A DNA stretch of 64,000 nt from Guyanagaster necrorhizus (GCF_019112545.1 NW_025064941.1:107596-171595), one strand, 5' to 3'; counted from the first letter of the stretch, positions 1 to 12,775 are shown. Made by a program: numbers and translations. Notes: generated from the letters alone by a model not told the origin.

Positions 1-649
1 TATAGTCATCATCATGCAATACAAAGGTCATTCCTGCAACAACATCTGTCTCAGTAAGCTCTGGCTCAGCAGTGGTTTCATCAATAGGATCAGAAAGAGA
101 TTCATCTGAGTCTGATGAGTTCATCATATTAGTGCCAGAATGTTTATGGCAAAAACCATGTCCAGTGTTTGGAGATGTGATTATAAGACCTTTAGAGTTG
201 TATTGTGGCTTGAAGCATGCCTGAGGACGTAAAAGTGGTGAAGAGGATATAGGAGATATTGAAAGACTTGATAGTGGAGTAAGAGGTGATTCTAAAGATG
301 TTTGCATATTTGATAGAGTGGACGGAGCTGGCAAGGATGGTGATGATAATAATGATGGGAGTTGCTCAGATAGCAGAGATGGCTTATCAGTAGGTATATT
401 TTCTCCCCCTTGATGAGGCATTGCTGCATCAGGTATAGCAGTATCTATACTGTTATATCTATTTGTGAGAGATGTATTGTCATCAAGAGGATTTATAATA
501 TTTTTGTGATTTTCAGGAAATACACACTCATCGAATACAGCATGGCTGGAGGTGATGAACTGCTGTGTAGATGGGTTCCAGAATAGCCAGTCTTTTACTC
601 CCTCTGAATATCCAACAAAGATACATTTTTGGGTGTGTGACTCTAATGC

Positions 650-1840
650 TCGACATCTCTTTTTTTGTACTAGCATATATGCAAGATATCCAAACATATG
701 AAAGTGAAATATATCTGGTTTTCAGTGATTTAGGTCCCATTCTGTGAAGGGTGTGGTGTTTGGAAGAGGATCTGTGGGGATGCGATTTTAGATATGAATG
801 AATACTCGAAGAGCAAGATTCCAAAATAATAGTGGGAGATGTGACTCATTTAACATGGCAGTGATGGCCTCTGCAATTGTGCAGTTGGCTCATTCTGCTA
901 TGCCATTCTGGTATGGTTCATCGGATTCAGTATATCGTCTTTTGATCTCATGCTCAGCACAGAAGTCGATAAACTCCTTTCCTATATATTCACCATCTTT
1001 ATCTTTCTGAAACTCAATGATTTTGAGTTCTGAGTGGGTATTCTCTATATATGCTTTGAACTGTTTGAAGGCATTAAAGGTATCACTTTTATACTTCAGA
1101 GGTGTGACAGCCCAAGTGTCAGATGCACTGCAGATAAATATTATCTAGTAGTGATAGCCCTCTGGAGTTGTGACAGGCATTGGATCTTTGATATCACTGT
1201 ATACTTGCTCAAAAAGGTGTTTCCTCCGCTCTGAGAGGCCATAAGAAATATTGTGGCGATGCTGTTTGCCAGTGAGGCATAGTATGCAGATAGGATCAGT
1301 TGAGGGACCTGACTCTCACTTCATTCCAGTTACTAGCTGCTTTATATGCATGTGCCATATAGTGTCTATGTTTTAATGACAGCAACATCTGTGCCAAAGT
1401 GTGTTGTCCATCCAGCAGGTACTTGTAGAGCTTGAGTTTGCAATGATAGTGGTCGATTTTGAGAATGAATGTGTGATAGCATTGATATAGCCAATATTGC
1501 TCTCATTTACAGTTGCTGTGAATTGGATCTTTTCACCCTAGCTGAAAGTGACATCTGATCCAGTGATTGAGATCCTAAATCCCTTTTCCCATGTAAGATG
1601 ATAGGGTGATAAGAGATTACTTTTCAATGCTGATATATGTAATGTGTCAAGAAGTTTCATCACTGAGCCTTTCTCCCCCTGAATCTCTGGCTCCAATACT
1701 ACTGACCCAATCCCTGCTGAATAAATGACTGAATTGTCTGCAAGACGAATGAGAATGATATGTGGAGCATAGAGTTGGAACCATTGTCGGTGAAGGGTCA
1801 TATGATGAGAAGCACCTATATCGGTATTCCAATGAGACAT
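650..1840 (-). pseudogene. Copia protease and integrase remnant
   Basis: Just after the gag, WNTDIGASHHMT (about 1815) is the retropepsin active site (normally D-T/S-G-A-S, here D-I-G-A-S). Further on come a partial zinc-binding segment (CILCLTGKQH, near 1280) and the integrase core. The core shows a recognisable DDE end, DKDGEYIGKEF followed by QNGIAE (about 990-890). A stop codon replaces the Arg of the conserved AER-AN motif at 890-892, consistent with CGA to TGA. The remainder to position 1 is the Ser/Pro-rich linker before RT. Confidence 0.8.
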
Positions 1841-1867
1841 AGCAAGTGATGATAAATCAGTACTTGC

Positions 1868-2762
1868 TTAGCTAGCAGTCTTCTCCTTCATCTCAGCAGA
1901 GTTAGCAGCTTCCAAGTCCTTTTTTCCAGCCCTCTTATGATGATGCTTTCCAGCAGTACAGTCAGCAGCATGTTCATGGTCCTGTTTAAGTGAAAACTTT
2001 TTGGTTATACATTCTTCTTCTGCATGATTCTCACAAAGGCACCATCCACATTTTGCAGTGGCATTGGTAGCCTGATTTGTGGCTGAATGGAAAGGTGTGG
2101 CTTTGAGAGTGACAGAGACTGCTGGATCACCAGCATGCAGCTTCTGATTGTTTTCTTCATTGTGAAATGCAGTGCAGAGTCCTTTGAGAGTGAGTTTATC
2201 GGAGAGAAGGAATAGCGATGTGACGAAGTTTCCAAATTCAGGCTGAGGGAGTGCGTGAATCAGGGCCATAATGAGAAGCTCTTCTTCTAACTGCTGGAGA
2301 CCAAAATGAGTGGGATGCAGAGCATGGATATGACTCATGATTTGAGTGCCCCAACTGGCAAGGTCTGGAAGTGATTCTTCTGTCTCCTTCTTGAGATTGA
2401 AGAAGCTGTTGTAGGCTAAATCGAGTCACCAGTTTTCTTTGCTGATGGTGTGCCTTTAATGTGTCCCACATCCTCTCTGGATCATCAAGACAGCTCTTGA
2501 CATGAGCCTTCTGGGATTCATCAAGGCAGAGGTAGATTGTGCCAGCAGCTGATACCTGAGTTTCCTTCCAGTCCTTTCAGTCCTTCCTCTCCTGGTATGT
2601 TGGCTTCTCGGGGTCTGCAAACTCCGGTTCAGGGTCACAGCCAATGGTGATAAGGTACTCGCGGCGAGTTTTGAGTAAGGCCGACATGTTTTCTTCCCAT
2701 TTGCCATAGTTGGAGGCATTTAGATTGTCGAAGCCTTTTTTGATTGTGTCGAAGGATGGCAT
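1868..2762 (-). pseudogene. Copia gag polyprotein remnant with zinc knuckle
   Basis: The gag starts at 2762 with MPSFDTIKKGFDNLNASNYG, the usual 'substrate plus target sequence' opening of Copia gag (DUF4219/UBN2-like). It continues in two frames through WDTLKAHHQQ and ends in a CCHC knuckle of the form C-x2-C-x4-H-x4-C (CGWC...H....C) near 2030. At least one in-frame stop (near 2578) and a frame change near 2340 break it. In life this protein packages the element RNA into virus-like particles; this copy cannot make it. Confidence 0.8.
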
Positions 2763-3517
2763 GATGTATGTGGTGATATCGTTTCAGTAGTGAAATGACT
2801 GATGGAGAGATAGCAGGGCACAGGCAAGATGCGAAGGAAAAAAAAAACTCGAAATAGGCCTTAAAGCGTGGGGCCCATAACCTGTTGCAGGCAGGTTACT
2901 TTTACGCAGTGGATAATAGGCCAGACTGAGTACGACGGTCAATTGCTTAAAGGCAATTGACCGTTGACTCAGGACAAAACTGTCTATGCTTATATAAGGT
3001 TGACATCAGGTACTTGTGTCGTCCCGCAACAAATACGGTGCTACAGGGGAGAGAAATGTACTTTCTGCAGCAGAACGTTCAGTTCCTAGGGGTTACCGGT
3101 GAAACTCAGGGCACTTCAAGGGGTCAGAAGAATTGCTTGGCATCTTCTCTATCACGAGTTCGTTCGTCGCCGCGGGGAAGAAGGCAATGCTAGGAGACTT
3201 GAATTATCGAAGTGGTACGGGGCAGAGATGTCAGCCGAGCATCATTAAAATGTTTTCGGATTAGTCGCTACAGAGCTCTTTGAATTCCTGACTTGTACAA
3301 TGGACCTGAGAAAGCGCTAGGTGTAAGCTCGCGTGATCCAAATAATTTTAGGATTGATAATACAGATACTAGAATATATCCTAAGACAACGTGAGTGAAT
3401 TGATATGACAGACAAACAGCAGGTATGTGCAGGTGCAGGTTAATATAGGACAAGAGGAATATCAAAGGAACAAAGCACAACAACGAACGAAATGAAAACG
3501 AAAAAAGCAATTAGATG
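2763..3517. other. Intergenic, transposon edge to Rho GEF 3' end
   Basis: No gene is supported here. An 80-codon minus-strand ORF (3268-3510) lies in what should be the 3' untranslated region of the Rho GEF and has no recognisable features. A short A-run lies near 2840 and a hairpin-forming inverted repeat at 2926-2972. Confidence 0.6.
2926..2972. repeat. Short inverted repeat (hairpin)
   Basis: ACGGTCAATTGC (2935-2946) and its exact reverse complement (2953-2964) flank a 6-nt loop. The outer arms CTGAGT and ACTCAG extend the stem with a small bulge. It sits about 170 nt beyond the Copia gag start, so it may be part of the lost LTR end or a small foldback element. Confidence 0.6.
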
Positions 3518-6500
3518 TCACCGTGATCCGCGTGATGCCATCGACACGTTATCCGACATGTATCTTTGTGTTCCTGAGACTGTTCGTAGAGCCAACACTC
3601 GATCGTCAGAAACCATCAGTATCTCGTCACGACCGGTGCCTAGCGAATTTCGATTGTACTGATTCACGTTCATGTTGGAATGATATGGCACCTGCTGCGC
3701 CTGCTGTCCGTAACCCCCGTAGCTGACAAATCGTGAGTTCGTAGGGTTTTACATATCGGTTACAACGTACCTGGCTGGATAAGAGTTGTAGTAGGCACCA
3801 CCATTGTTAATGATGGATGGTGGGTTGTCTGCAAACAACAACTTTAGATTAGAGCCTTGGATGACTTGCGACATTGCGCCTGTGTCTATATGCCTTATTT
3901 CCACAAACGACGGTTCGAATGCAAGCACAAAAGGCTCATGCAGTGCTGATTTCACCCCGTAAGCTCGAGTTCATATGGCTTATATAGACTGCTCACCAAA
4001 TCCGGTAGGAACGCCCTCCCAATGCACCATAAAGTCCTTCCTTGACATTCGACCAGACTTGTTGACATAAAAAGCAAATTCTGAGGCATCATTCAGCGCA
4101 TACTCGAGCAATAGAATGGACCTGTTTTCACCATCATAGCACAACAGGAACTCGTTCTGAATGCGATAGATCGCCATAGGCTTCAGACCCTCCCTCCTTC
4201 GAACAAATTCTAGAGACTCGTCGCTGGGATCCAAAAGTCCCTGCGTATCTAACGTCTCAAGGTCGACAATCTCGAAGCCCTTAGGGCACCCAACACACAT
4301 TTTCGTCTTGAGGTAGTGTATCGACGTGGACTCGACTGGTATGTAAAATTCCTGGGCACGAGATCAGCTTCCTCCAAGCCATGTAAGTAAAAGGTACCGA
4401 CCCTGAAAAGCTTCAATGTATCGTTACCTCCATTGATCAACTTTTTGAAAGTCGGCTTGCTCCGCCCACGTACGTTTTGATCTATGGGCTCCAGAGTCTT
4501 GAAAGTACTAGATAGCTGAGTCGACTTCACAATGCACACCAACATCTTCCCGAGGCAGTATCCTGCTTTAAAGAATGACGTATGGGATGATATGCGCTTC
4601 GCCCGTTTGATACCAGCATTAGGATCCATAGGGTCCAGGGCATCGAGAGGTACTGTAAACACTGATCGCTCTAAGAGTGCCGTTAAACCTGAAAACATGC
4701 TAACCACAGCAGGACACGTACCGGAAAGGATGATGAGTAGCTGATATGCTTCCAAAACGTCAAGTTGCATGACTTCCAATAGCGCCAATACTTTTACGGG
4801 ATCCTTAGACATGTCCCTTAAATCACTGATGTAAACCCCGTCGTCTGTCCCATAAGCCATTCTCCTGCCCCCACTCAATGGAGCCACGCAATTGACCTTG
4901 TTCACCCCAGTAAAAAAGCCCTCGCACAGCGTTATGGTCTCAAAAATGGTACTCCGCTCTCGCATGGCTTGCTGTTGCTGGTAAATATTTTCAAGCCACT
5001 TGCGCTGGCCTAACTGGGAATTCGACCATAGGACGAGATTGTAGAACTTCCGGCCCAAATGGATAAAGTTGATCCAGTACTGGCCTTTTGCTCCTTCCGG
5101 AGGACGAACTACTATGGAAGGGGCATGAGGTGATCCACGATTGTCCCGATTGAAAGACGTCTTCTTGACGAGACCTTGACGTTGCCGTGGTCTAACGGTA
5201 CCATTTCCAGTGTTGCTGTCTTCTGATGCGGTGATGAGGAGGAGTTCGAGAGGTATTGGCTATACCATACAAGTTAAACAGAGAAAACCACGGAGGTAGG
5301 AAAAACATACTCGACGATAGACTTTGACCTGCTCATGCTGTTTCGTCTTGACAAATTTCGTAAACAATAATGCGTGATCAAATAGGTACACTTGAATTTC
5401 CCCGTCGCGTTTGTTTAGAGGACCCTTATAAACCATATCTCGGCCTTCTTCCCGAAGTCGAAGATTCTTTGACCCATATTACTGAAATTGTAAGGACCAT
5501 ATTGAGCGAAGTACTCACTACTTCTTCTCCAGGTTTGAAGACTAATGCCTGATCAAGTTGGATCAAATTGAACCGATTCTCCGTCTTGCCCGATTCGGTA
5601 TTGACACGACCCAGAAATTCCCGCACAAGCGAGATGGCCTCAGGAAGCAAAGTCTTGTCTGGATTGTCCTCAGGCGTGTGTTTCAAAACAGCCTCTAGCA
5701 GTAGAGGATACCTTGCTAATCGAGTAGTCGGCTTAGTGAGATACGCATTGAGCTCCAACTTTCTTGACTCCGGCAATCGTTCCGTGGTCTCAACAAATTG
5801 TGCGAACGCCGCATTCGCGTTCTTCTCCTTCTCAAACTCGTACTTGCCATAGAGTTGATGGGCACCATACGACACGAATGGCCCAAAGTGAGGGACAGCT
5901 TCCAATAAGATGTCACCAATCTTCTCCACCACGGCATAAGATTTTTGACGTTTGTTGAGAGCGTCTCGGAGACGCGTATTCACGGCAATGATGTCAAACA
6001 CGTTCCAGAAGACTTGTTCCAGGAAAGCCGTCCGTCGCTCAAGTGGAATGACGTCGTCATGTTCTTGGAGACGTTTAATCCAGATCTTGTAAGATCTTGT
6101 AAGTACGCGTTACAACAACTTTTCACAACTCACATCTCGAAGATATTCCATGTCCCTCACAAAGTCGCGTTCTGTGTAGATGACTTCGTTGATTGCTTCC
6201 TGTCTCTTCTTCTCTTGATCAGAAACACTGTTAACGACTTCCTGCGGTACCGAATGAATCCAAAGAGTTCCGGCATCGGGCAAGTCGCCTAAACTTTCTC
6301 GGCTAATTTGCTTGGATAGACCAGGTTGTGGCTTCATATTCAGTCGAGCTTGCTGTTCAAGTCTGCGGGGACAGGCTATGCTGTAACACAACTGATCTCG
6401 AGAACATGTGGGGGAATAGCAGTCGGTGAGAAGGGTGAAAACTCCAGATGGTAATTCGACCTCATCAGAAGTCACCGAACCTTTACGCGGTCGAGGAAGA

Positions 6501-7884
6501 GGAATAGAGGTAGATGGAGATGGAGACGAATCATTCTCGTCTTCGGTGAGAATTTTGGGCATGATAGGCTCGTTATTTTTGATACCTAATTCCCCGCTGA
6601 CGAAAGGACTTGGAAGCTTTGTTCTGAACCTGTAAAGCTCGTTGGGGCTGTCACGAAGACGGTGGTCATAGGTGACATCGTGGAAGAACTTCTGAGCATC
6701 GAGAGCACGCCCTAACAGTAAGGCAAGATTCCTGTCTGTTGTTTTGATTATGTAGGCGATCTTATCGACCGCTTCACGTCCGTCGAACGCCTCTTTGTAC
6801 TCCAGTCCATCCTTGATACGGTCGCCTAAGGTTATACGATCTCGGAAGGCTTCAGCAACGCGGGAAAGGAGGGCAGGGTAGACGATGGGGGACTTCTTAG
6901 GGACACGAATAGAGTTTGGAGAATCCCGCCCTTCCTTATGAGACGGAATGGGAGGACGAGTCACGGAGTTGCGCACCGATGTCGTCGCCGCAGACATGGA
7001 CATGGAACGATCTTGTGGAGTCCGTTCACGGCGGGGACCGCCGACGCGAGGAATATGAGCAGATTCGGATGACCTGCGGACAGTTACAGTGGAGACTGTA
7101 GATTCTTCCATAGAAGGATGTTCGACCATTGTAAATGAAGAAGGAGAGGCACTGGTGACTGAGGAACGGATGGACTGGGCAGAGTGTGTGTCGACATGAA
7201 GAGGAAATGGACTCTCGGACGACCCATGGGAAAAGCGGCTGTGATGATGAGGCGGTATGGGGGGAGAAGGTGCTGAAACAATGAAACATTGAAGAAGGAT
7301 CAGAATAAGACAGAAAGCGTGGACTTACTTGGACCCTTGCGAGCCCACGGAAGCTCACTGCTGTCATCAGTTCCGGCATCACTCAAGTTGGAAAAATCAA
7401 CGTTGAGTCGAGAACCATCAACGGGGATTCCGAGCCTTGGTGGATCAGGAGTGCGACTCTGGGGCATGGGAGACGCCTGGTAATGCTTTGGACCATTCAG
7501 ATAGACCTGGGCCTGGTATGCCTGAGCTGGAGTAAGACCAGACCTTGTTAATGCGTCGAGGCTAGGATCTGGCGGCTCTTCTGGCAGAGGAACGATGACG
7601 CCCATGCCATTCGGGTTGCTGGCGACAGATCTCGCGCGAGTGATGCCCGTCGGGGGGGCCAAGGACGATCCAGAAGGGGCATGTGGATACCCGTATTGCA
7701 TTGGCGGTGGTTGCCTGTATATATATTGCGCATTGGGCGGCTGCTGGTGGTGGTAAGAAACATATGAAGTACGCCGGTCCTGATATTGAGGATAATATTG
7801 TGGTGGGGGGGGCGGTTGGTGGTGGGTAGGCCGCCCGAAAATCGACTGATAGGCTGCATGCCGCTTGTCTGGCGCTCCATCCAT
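3518..7884 (-). CDS. ROM2: Rho1 guanine nucleotide exchange factor (DEP-DH-PH-CNH)
   Basis: This Rom1/Rom2-type GEF would load GTP onto Rho1 at the plasma membrane for cell wall synthesis and polarity. Exon 1 starts at 7884 with MDGAPDKRHAAYQ and a Pro/Gln/Tyr-rich disordered region. A DEP domain follows (about 6850-6650, RVAEAFRDRITLGDRIKDG). The DH domain begins at INEVIYTERDFVRDMEYL (about 6200) and runs through VFWNVFDIIAVNTRLRD and the conserved LxxYLTKPTTRLARYPLLLE segment (about 5720). PH (GPLNKRDGEIQVYLFDHALL) and a C-terminal citron homology domain (VAPLSGGRRMAYGTDDGVY) follow. About ten short introns can be placed, including one near 3723-3770 that joins the CNH end to a Gln/Gly tail ending SRGSR. 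The stop is at 3518-3520. The order of domains is diagnostic; the gene symbol is by analogy with yeast. Confidence 0.93.
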
Positions 7885-8314
7885 GGTTAACGCCGTCGTC
7901 GTTGACGACGTTCAGCTAGAAATACAGTGAAATGGGTGCTGCTAGGGTTGCACCGTTACAGGCGTCACACGAGTGACCATCACGACCTTTGTATCACCAA
8001 GACTATAGACTTCAATCCGAAAACGCATTCGAATTCTTACTGGCCTCTAACTCGCCCATGGAACTCCAAAGAGTACTGAATTCCAACATGGAAATTTCCG
8101 GGGGGGGGGGGGGAACACTAAGTAGTTGCTAGCGAGAAAAAGGCTACATTTCGACGCGCACTCCTGCTTTATCGAAGTTATTATTGCTACCCTTGGACGC
8201 ATGCATTCGCTAACGATGTGATACCATCACCGTGCCGGCCACCCGCACAGTCCCCGCATCCACCCAGCGACGGATGATGTCATTTTAGCTAGGGCAGCAC
8301 ACAACTTGAAATAA
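7885..8314. other. Intergenic, Rho GEF promoter / PolX 3' end
   Basis: Upstream sequence of the Rho GEF and 3' flank of the DNA polymerase gene. It contains a run of 14 G on the plus strand at 8100-8113. No gene or RNA seen. Confidence 0.6.
8100..8113. repeat. Poly-G run of 14
   Basis: An uninterrupted G14 lies about 215 nt upstream of the Rho GEF start codon. It could be a hypervariable homopolymer or act as a nucleosome-excluding or quadruplex-prone tract; nothing beyond the run itself is shown by the sequence. Confidence 0.85.
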
Positions 8315-11300
8315 TTAAGCAAAATTCCGGACTCTCTCGTAGGGCTCCTGGTATGGCACATTTAAGATCTTAAAAATTTCTTCCTCGGTCTCCGATGCCT
8401 TTATGGAACCTGCGGACAATTTTTAGAGCTTCGCGAACTCCTCGATTGTCGGTGGAAACGCACCGGTGTTCAACTTTTTCGTGCGGTTGCTTGGATCACG
8501 TACCACCCCCTCCCACAAACCCCTCTGGTTCAGAGAATATCCCATCCGATTGGCCTTGAGCCGCATAGCCCGGTTGAACTGAAGCAACATCATCAGTGAA
8601 TATGACAATGGTTGGCTTCAGATATAGAGGCCGCACAATATCATCTCCCTATGAGAATCAGTTGACGATCAGCATCGTTCTAACAAAACAAGTGCACGTT
8701 GACGTACTGTGTAATAAAGTAGGGCTGCACCTCTTGAATTCCAAGGGATAGTCAAAAAATCGATACGTCTTCGACGCGAACCTTTTTGTGGAAGCTGACA
8801 AAGACCACGATAAATCGCCTCTAGATCGTAAGTGCTTTCCGGAAGCGCCAAATCCTCCGTTACTATATCTGCTTCATGGAGTTTCTTTAGCAACTTGCCG
8901 AGCACACCTATATTCTCTGGTCGGTCCAGACATATCCCGATAACAAGGTCTTTACCCACCAGCATGCGTCGTGCCGTCGTCAGGACACCTAGTGATCATG
9001 ATGTCGATGTCGCCACAATCCGCCTTTCCTCGTCGATAACTCCCCATGATCTCGACAAAGAGATTAGGATCAATGGATAATGCTAGATGGGTTTGGTCAT
9101 ATATTCATTCATCCAAACTTACAGATTGACAAATCACCTATGGGCTTGATTAAGTCAAACAGTGCTTTCGCTTCTTCGCGGGGCATGCGGCTATTGATGT
9201 CTGACATATACGTCAATTTCCTGTATTCAAACTAAGAAACGAAAGGTTACCGCCATAATATTCGAGGCCGATCCTTTGAACGTCAGATAGCAGAGACCGG
9301 TATTTCTCCGTCCTGAGATCGTCCAGGGAACGACATCCCGCAGCGTACCATCGCAGAGAGATCGTGCGGCCTTAACAGCGCTCAATTTCTCTCAGTGGAA
9401 AAGAGGATGATATCAAGACTTACCAACACCGTAGATACCCTGAAAGATACGAGACACAAGGACTTCGTCCGTCGTTTCATATTTAATTCTCTGAAGACGT
9501 CCTGTTGCCAAGATCTCCGAGATCTTGACATTGTTAAGTGAAAACAAGCAATTTCATCATATGGCAGACCCACCTTCTGTCCGGTTTTCTGACCAATGCC
9601 TCGAAGAGAAAGTATTTCATTCATGCTCTGCATACGCTTAGGATACGCGCGTATAACCGAAATTGCTAGAACCAATCATTACAACAGCAAACACTTGAAA
9701 CGCGGAACATACCTCTGTTGTAAGTTAGGACTCTCCAGTGTTCATCAGGCCCTGCTTTCGCCGCATGAAGGTCCTTAAGTTCGGAAAGCTACGAAACGTT
9801 AGTCCGACACCATTTCAAAAATGCAAATAGCATTACCAGATCGACGACGTCTTGGTTAGGACAATTTTGTCTCACTTGCATCCCTTTATCATCGCAGGCA
9901 TAACCCTAAGACGGTCTTGTAAGACTTTTAGCCGGGCATTTCATGCTACATCAGCCTACCCGTTTCATCGGTCGAGCAGGTTTATGATCCGACTCCGTAT
10001 CCGTTTCGAGCTGATCGTCTTCGGGTTCTGAATCTTCGGCTTCGCCGTAGCGTGTCCACTAGGCAGGCATAAGAAACAGTCGATTAACGGCTGAACGGTA
10101 ACGTCCTGGGCTAACCTGATTCTCATGCTCGGCTCTTGCCTGGTCATAATATTCCGCAAGAGGATCGTCTTTCGACACCTTGAAAGGTTTCGAGACCGAG
10201 ACACAGAGCTTGGAAGCAGGAGTAGTGTCCTTCACTTCATCCTCGGACAATTCCGCTTCATCTTCTGATTCTGAATCATGCACGGCTTCTCGGCTACTAA
10301 GAAGATAGAAAGCGCTATTGAAAACAAGTAAGAAGGCATGTAGATGAAGACCCACTTCATGGGACGTTTCGATGGTGCTTGACCGATCTTTTCGCCTGAT
10401 GCAGTGTAGCCTTCAAGGCCAGCATGAAACCGCTCATAGTAGGCTGGAAAACGATCATATGACGGTAATCTTACGTTGCGGTTAGGCCCTTTCTCGGCTG
10501 TTCCAATGCAGCGAGAGACCCAGTCCCATTTCAAGGTTGGGACATGGTCAGGGATGTCACTTATCCTGCGTAGTCCACATTTGCTAAGTAATGTTCCCAA
10601 CGAGCACGTAGGGGAAACAATGATGTGCGTAACAATATTGGGATCGAAGTGTGGCTGTAAATTGGCGCCAAATTTCACTAACTAAAGAACGGGTGAGTGA
10701 TAGTCGTAAACAGGGGTCGACTGACTCACTATTTTCATGCAACTCTGAGTTCTTTCTAAAGCATGTTCTCGGTCTCCGCCACAAAAATATATGTTCATTC
10801 CAGTCAAGAATTTGGTGACTTTCTTCTTCTTGGGGTCGGCATCCAAAAGTTTTTGGTTCTCCATGAGATGTACAGCCAATTCCGCGGGAGACATTTTTAT
10901 CTTCTCACTTTTAGCGGCCTTCCCCGCTTTGGCAGATTCAGATTTACTGACGTTGTTCCGTCTCTTGTTCACAGTCGAGAGTCGCGGTGAAGACGAATTT
11001 TGGACTACAGGTATAAAGTTGAGAGAAAGGGAAGATGGTGTATTACCGAGAGCCGAAGCTTTGTGCACTTTCGGTTGTCGACTCTTACTAGCATGGTTGG
11101 CAACACGTCTAGCTATATCAAGTTCCAGAACACTTGAGCTTGTTATTCGAGAGCTTTTGCCAGAAGTCTCTAGAACCAGATGATCACCGACAGGCGTCGA
11201 AGCAGATGCCGGCCCTTTGATGTCGGCCTGATGTGTTGCATGTTGCTTGCGCGCGTCGAATGTCTTGTTAGTCGTTTGTTGCTTGGTCTTTGCGATCTTT

Positions 11301-12065
11301 TTTCCTTGATCAAAAGAATCCCTGAGCGGAGATGAAGTGAACAGGGGAGAAAAGCCGGAATCATTGATCGACTGACTTGAATATTTCTTCGATGGAAGAT
11401 GAGCGCGTGAGCTTGGTCCCAGGAGCACGCCGTGCTTCAGATATAGATGAGGACACGGGAGTTTCCGGCGGCTTAGCGATTGACGACAACGAGACTTGTT
11501 CGGAATGGCTAGCATACGCCACAGGCGAAGACGAACTTCCCTCGACCATTGAAATCGCGGCGCAGCTGAATGACGGAGGAGCTGACCTCATTGGTCCAGA
11601 AACCGTCGGTGAGCCTGAACTTGGAGGTGTGTGTTCATTCTTGTCCCCTGCTGTTTTTCTGCGCCGCTTACTCCGCAAAGGGCTTGGTTCAACTGACTCT
11701 GACATTTCCTTGCGCTTTTCCCTGAGAGTGCGGGATGAGAAATGATAAGAAACACTAAAAGAGAGCGCCACCTGGGAGATATATCAGCCGGTTCCACGTC
11801 CATAAGCTTAGGGCCTTTGCTAGGCTCTGGCGTAATGTCAGAGGTTCTGGCTTGGATAGATGAAGGCATCAATGAAGTCGACGGTGGATGAGGAGCTATA
11901 TCACCACTGTCTGACACATGAGGGCAAGTTGAGTGTTTATTGAAAGCTTCTGCACCTTGTATTAAACAGGGATGATTTCTGAGACAAGTATTGTTGGAAC
12001 GCATCACGAGATAGACCCATGTGTTGGTCTTGCTCGGCAAAAAAAACAGAGAAATCACGATTCAT
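8315..12065 (-). CDS. POLL: Family X DNA polymerase, polymerase lambda type (BRCT + Pol X)
   Basis: A gap-filling polymerase for base excision repair and non-homologous end joining. The start at 12065 (MNRDFSVFFAEQDQHMGL) is chosen because it splices in frame (intron about 11957-11906) to a long Ser/Pro-rich region with a basic signal (LRSKRRRK). A BRCT domain follows (FLTGMNIYFCGGDRE..., then HIIVSPTCSLGTLL and LKWDWVSRCI). Next is an acidic linker (SESEDEAELSEDE; EPEDDQLETDTESD). The 8-kDa domain follows, with helix-hairpin-helix SLRGIGQKTGQK. The palm has both catalytic Asp in GKADCGDIDIMIT (near 9010) and the third in RRIDFLTIPW (near 8760). The thumb has GYSLNQRGLW and ends at a Pol X-type ETEEEIFKILNVPYQEPYER. 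About 14 small introns. It is clearly longer than human Pol lambda because of the disordered N-terminal half. Confidence 0.93.
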
Positions 12066-12775
12066 CGCCGAAGATTAATAACGGTGAGGTGAACGAAACA
12101 TAAAGATGATGAGAGTAAGAGGACAAGAGCGGAGGAAATGATGATCGGGCTATTATGAGACATCAAAATGTAAACAGAGGCACACGACGCGCCAATGAAT
12201 ATCACGTGATAAATAGAGATGCCGGATTCGGTAATGATTCGGCCCGCAAGAGTATATCATATACATGGTATTATCACGGACACGTCCGCTTCGATATCGA
12301 TAATCATTTGCAGCAAAGGCATCCCTCTTCCTATATCCAGCCGGCGGCCATGCGGCAACGTCCCCACTGCGAATCTGGATCGCTCCAAATCAAGGTCGTA
12401 CAGGTCGTACACGGGCACCCTCACGCCTGCCGCCTCTTTGTTACGAATAATTTCCGCCCCACAATGTTCACTGGCAAAGTTCTTTTTCGGAGAATGTTCC
12501 GCTTGAGAGCTGGCACGCCTATCCTATGTGATCAATATTCTCTTGTCCCTGATCAGAAGAAGAATGTTGATGTGTGCTAATCGTTTTGAGATTGTACTCG
12601 TACTTGCCAGAATAGTAGTTTCTGGTTTACACCCCAGCGACGGCATCCCTCTCACTCGCCCCGTCCCCGTCAATAATTGTACACAAAGCAAGCAGGGACC
12701 TACATGCGTTCCGCAGAACTTTCTGACATATAACTACCTGCTGTGACGTTTTCTTATTCTCTAGCACCTCTCAGA
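12066..12775. other. Divergent promoter region, PolX / methyltransferase
   Basis: Intergenic between two divergently transcribed genes. Plus-strand ORFs here (for example 12155-12580) have no recognisable product and look like chance. A perfect ATCACGTGAT palindrome lies at 12201-12210. Confidence 0.6.
12201..12210. promoter_or_regulatory. ATCACGTGAT palindrome (E-box, bHLH-type site)
   Basis: A 10-bp perfect palindrome with CACGTG core in the shared upstream region of two divergent genes, about 136 nt from the polymerase start codon. CACGTG is the core bound by bHLH factors such as Cbf1 and Pho4 in fungi. The assignment rests on sequence alone. Confidence 0.35.

Larger units (their letters stand above)
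1..2762 (-). mobile_element. Degenerate Ty1/Copia retrotransposon, truncated at window edge
   Basis: Read on the minus strand, this stretch gives in order a Copia gag (from 2762), a zinc knuckle, a protease, an integrase and the start of the integrase-RT linker, which runs off the left edge. The order gag-protease-integrase before RT is the Copia order. The frame is broken by several stops and shifts, so the copy is dead. No LTR is visible between the gag start and the host gene at 3.5 kb, so either the 5' LTR is lost or it is unrecognisable. CpG is sparse but not absent, suggesting moderate age. Family assignment is firm; the exact lineage is not. Confidence 0.9.

Noticed and set aside
3268..3510. 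80-codon minus-strand ORF with hydrophobic N terminus
   Set aside because: Lies directly 3' of the Rho GEF stop on the same strand, with no domain and no introns; most likely 3' untranslated region.
12155..12580. 141-codon plus-strand ORF between two divergent genes
   Set aside because: Composition is not protein-like, an overlapping ORF in another frame is similar in size, and there is no recognisable motif; treated as promoter sequence.
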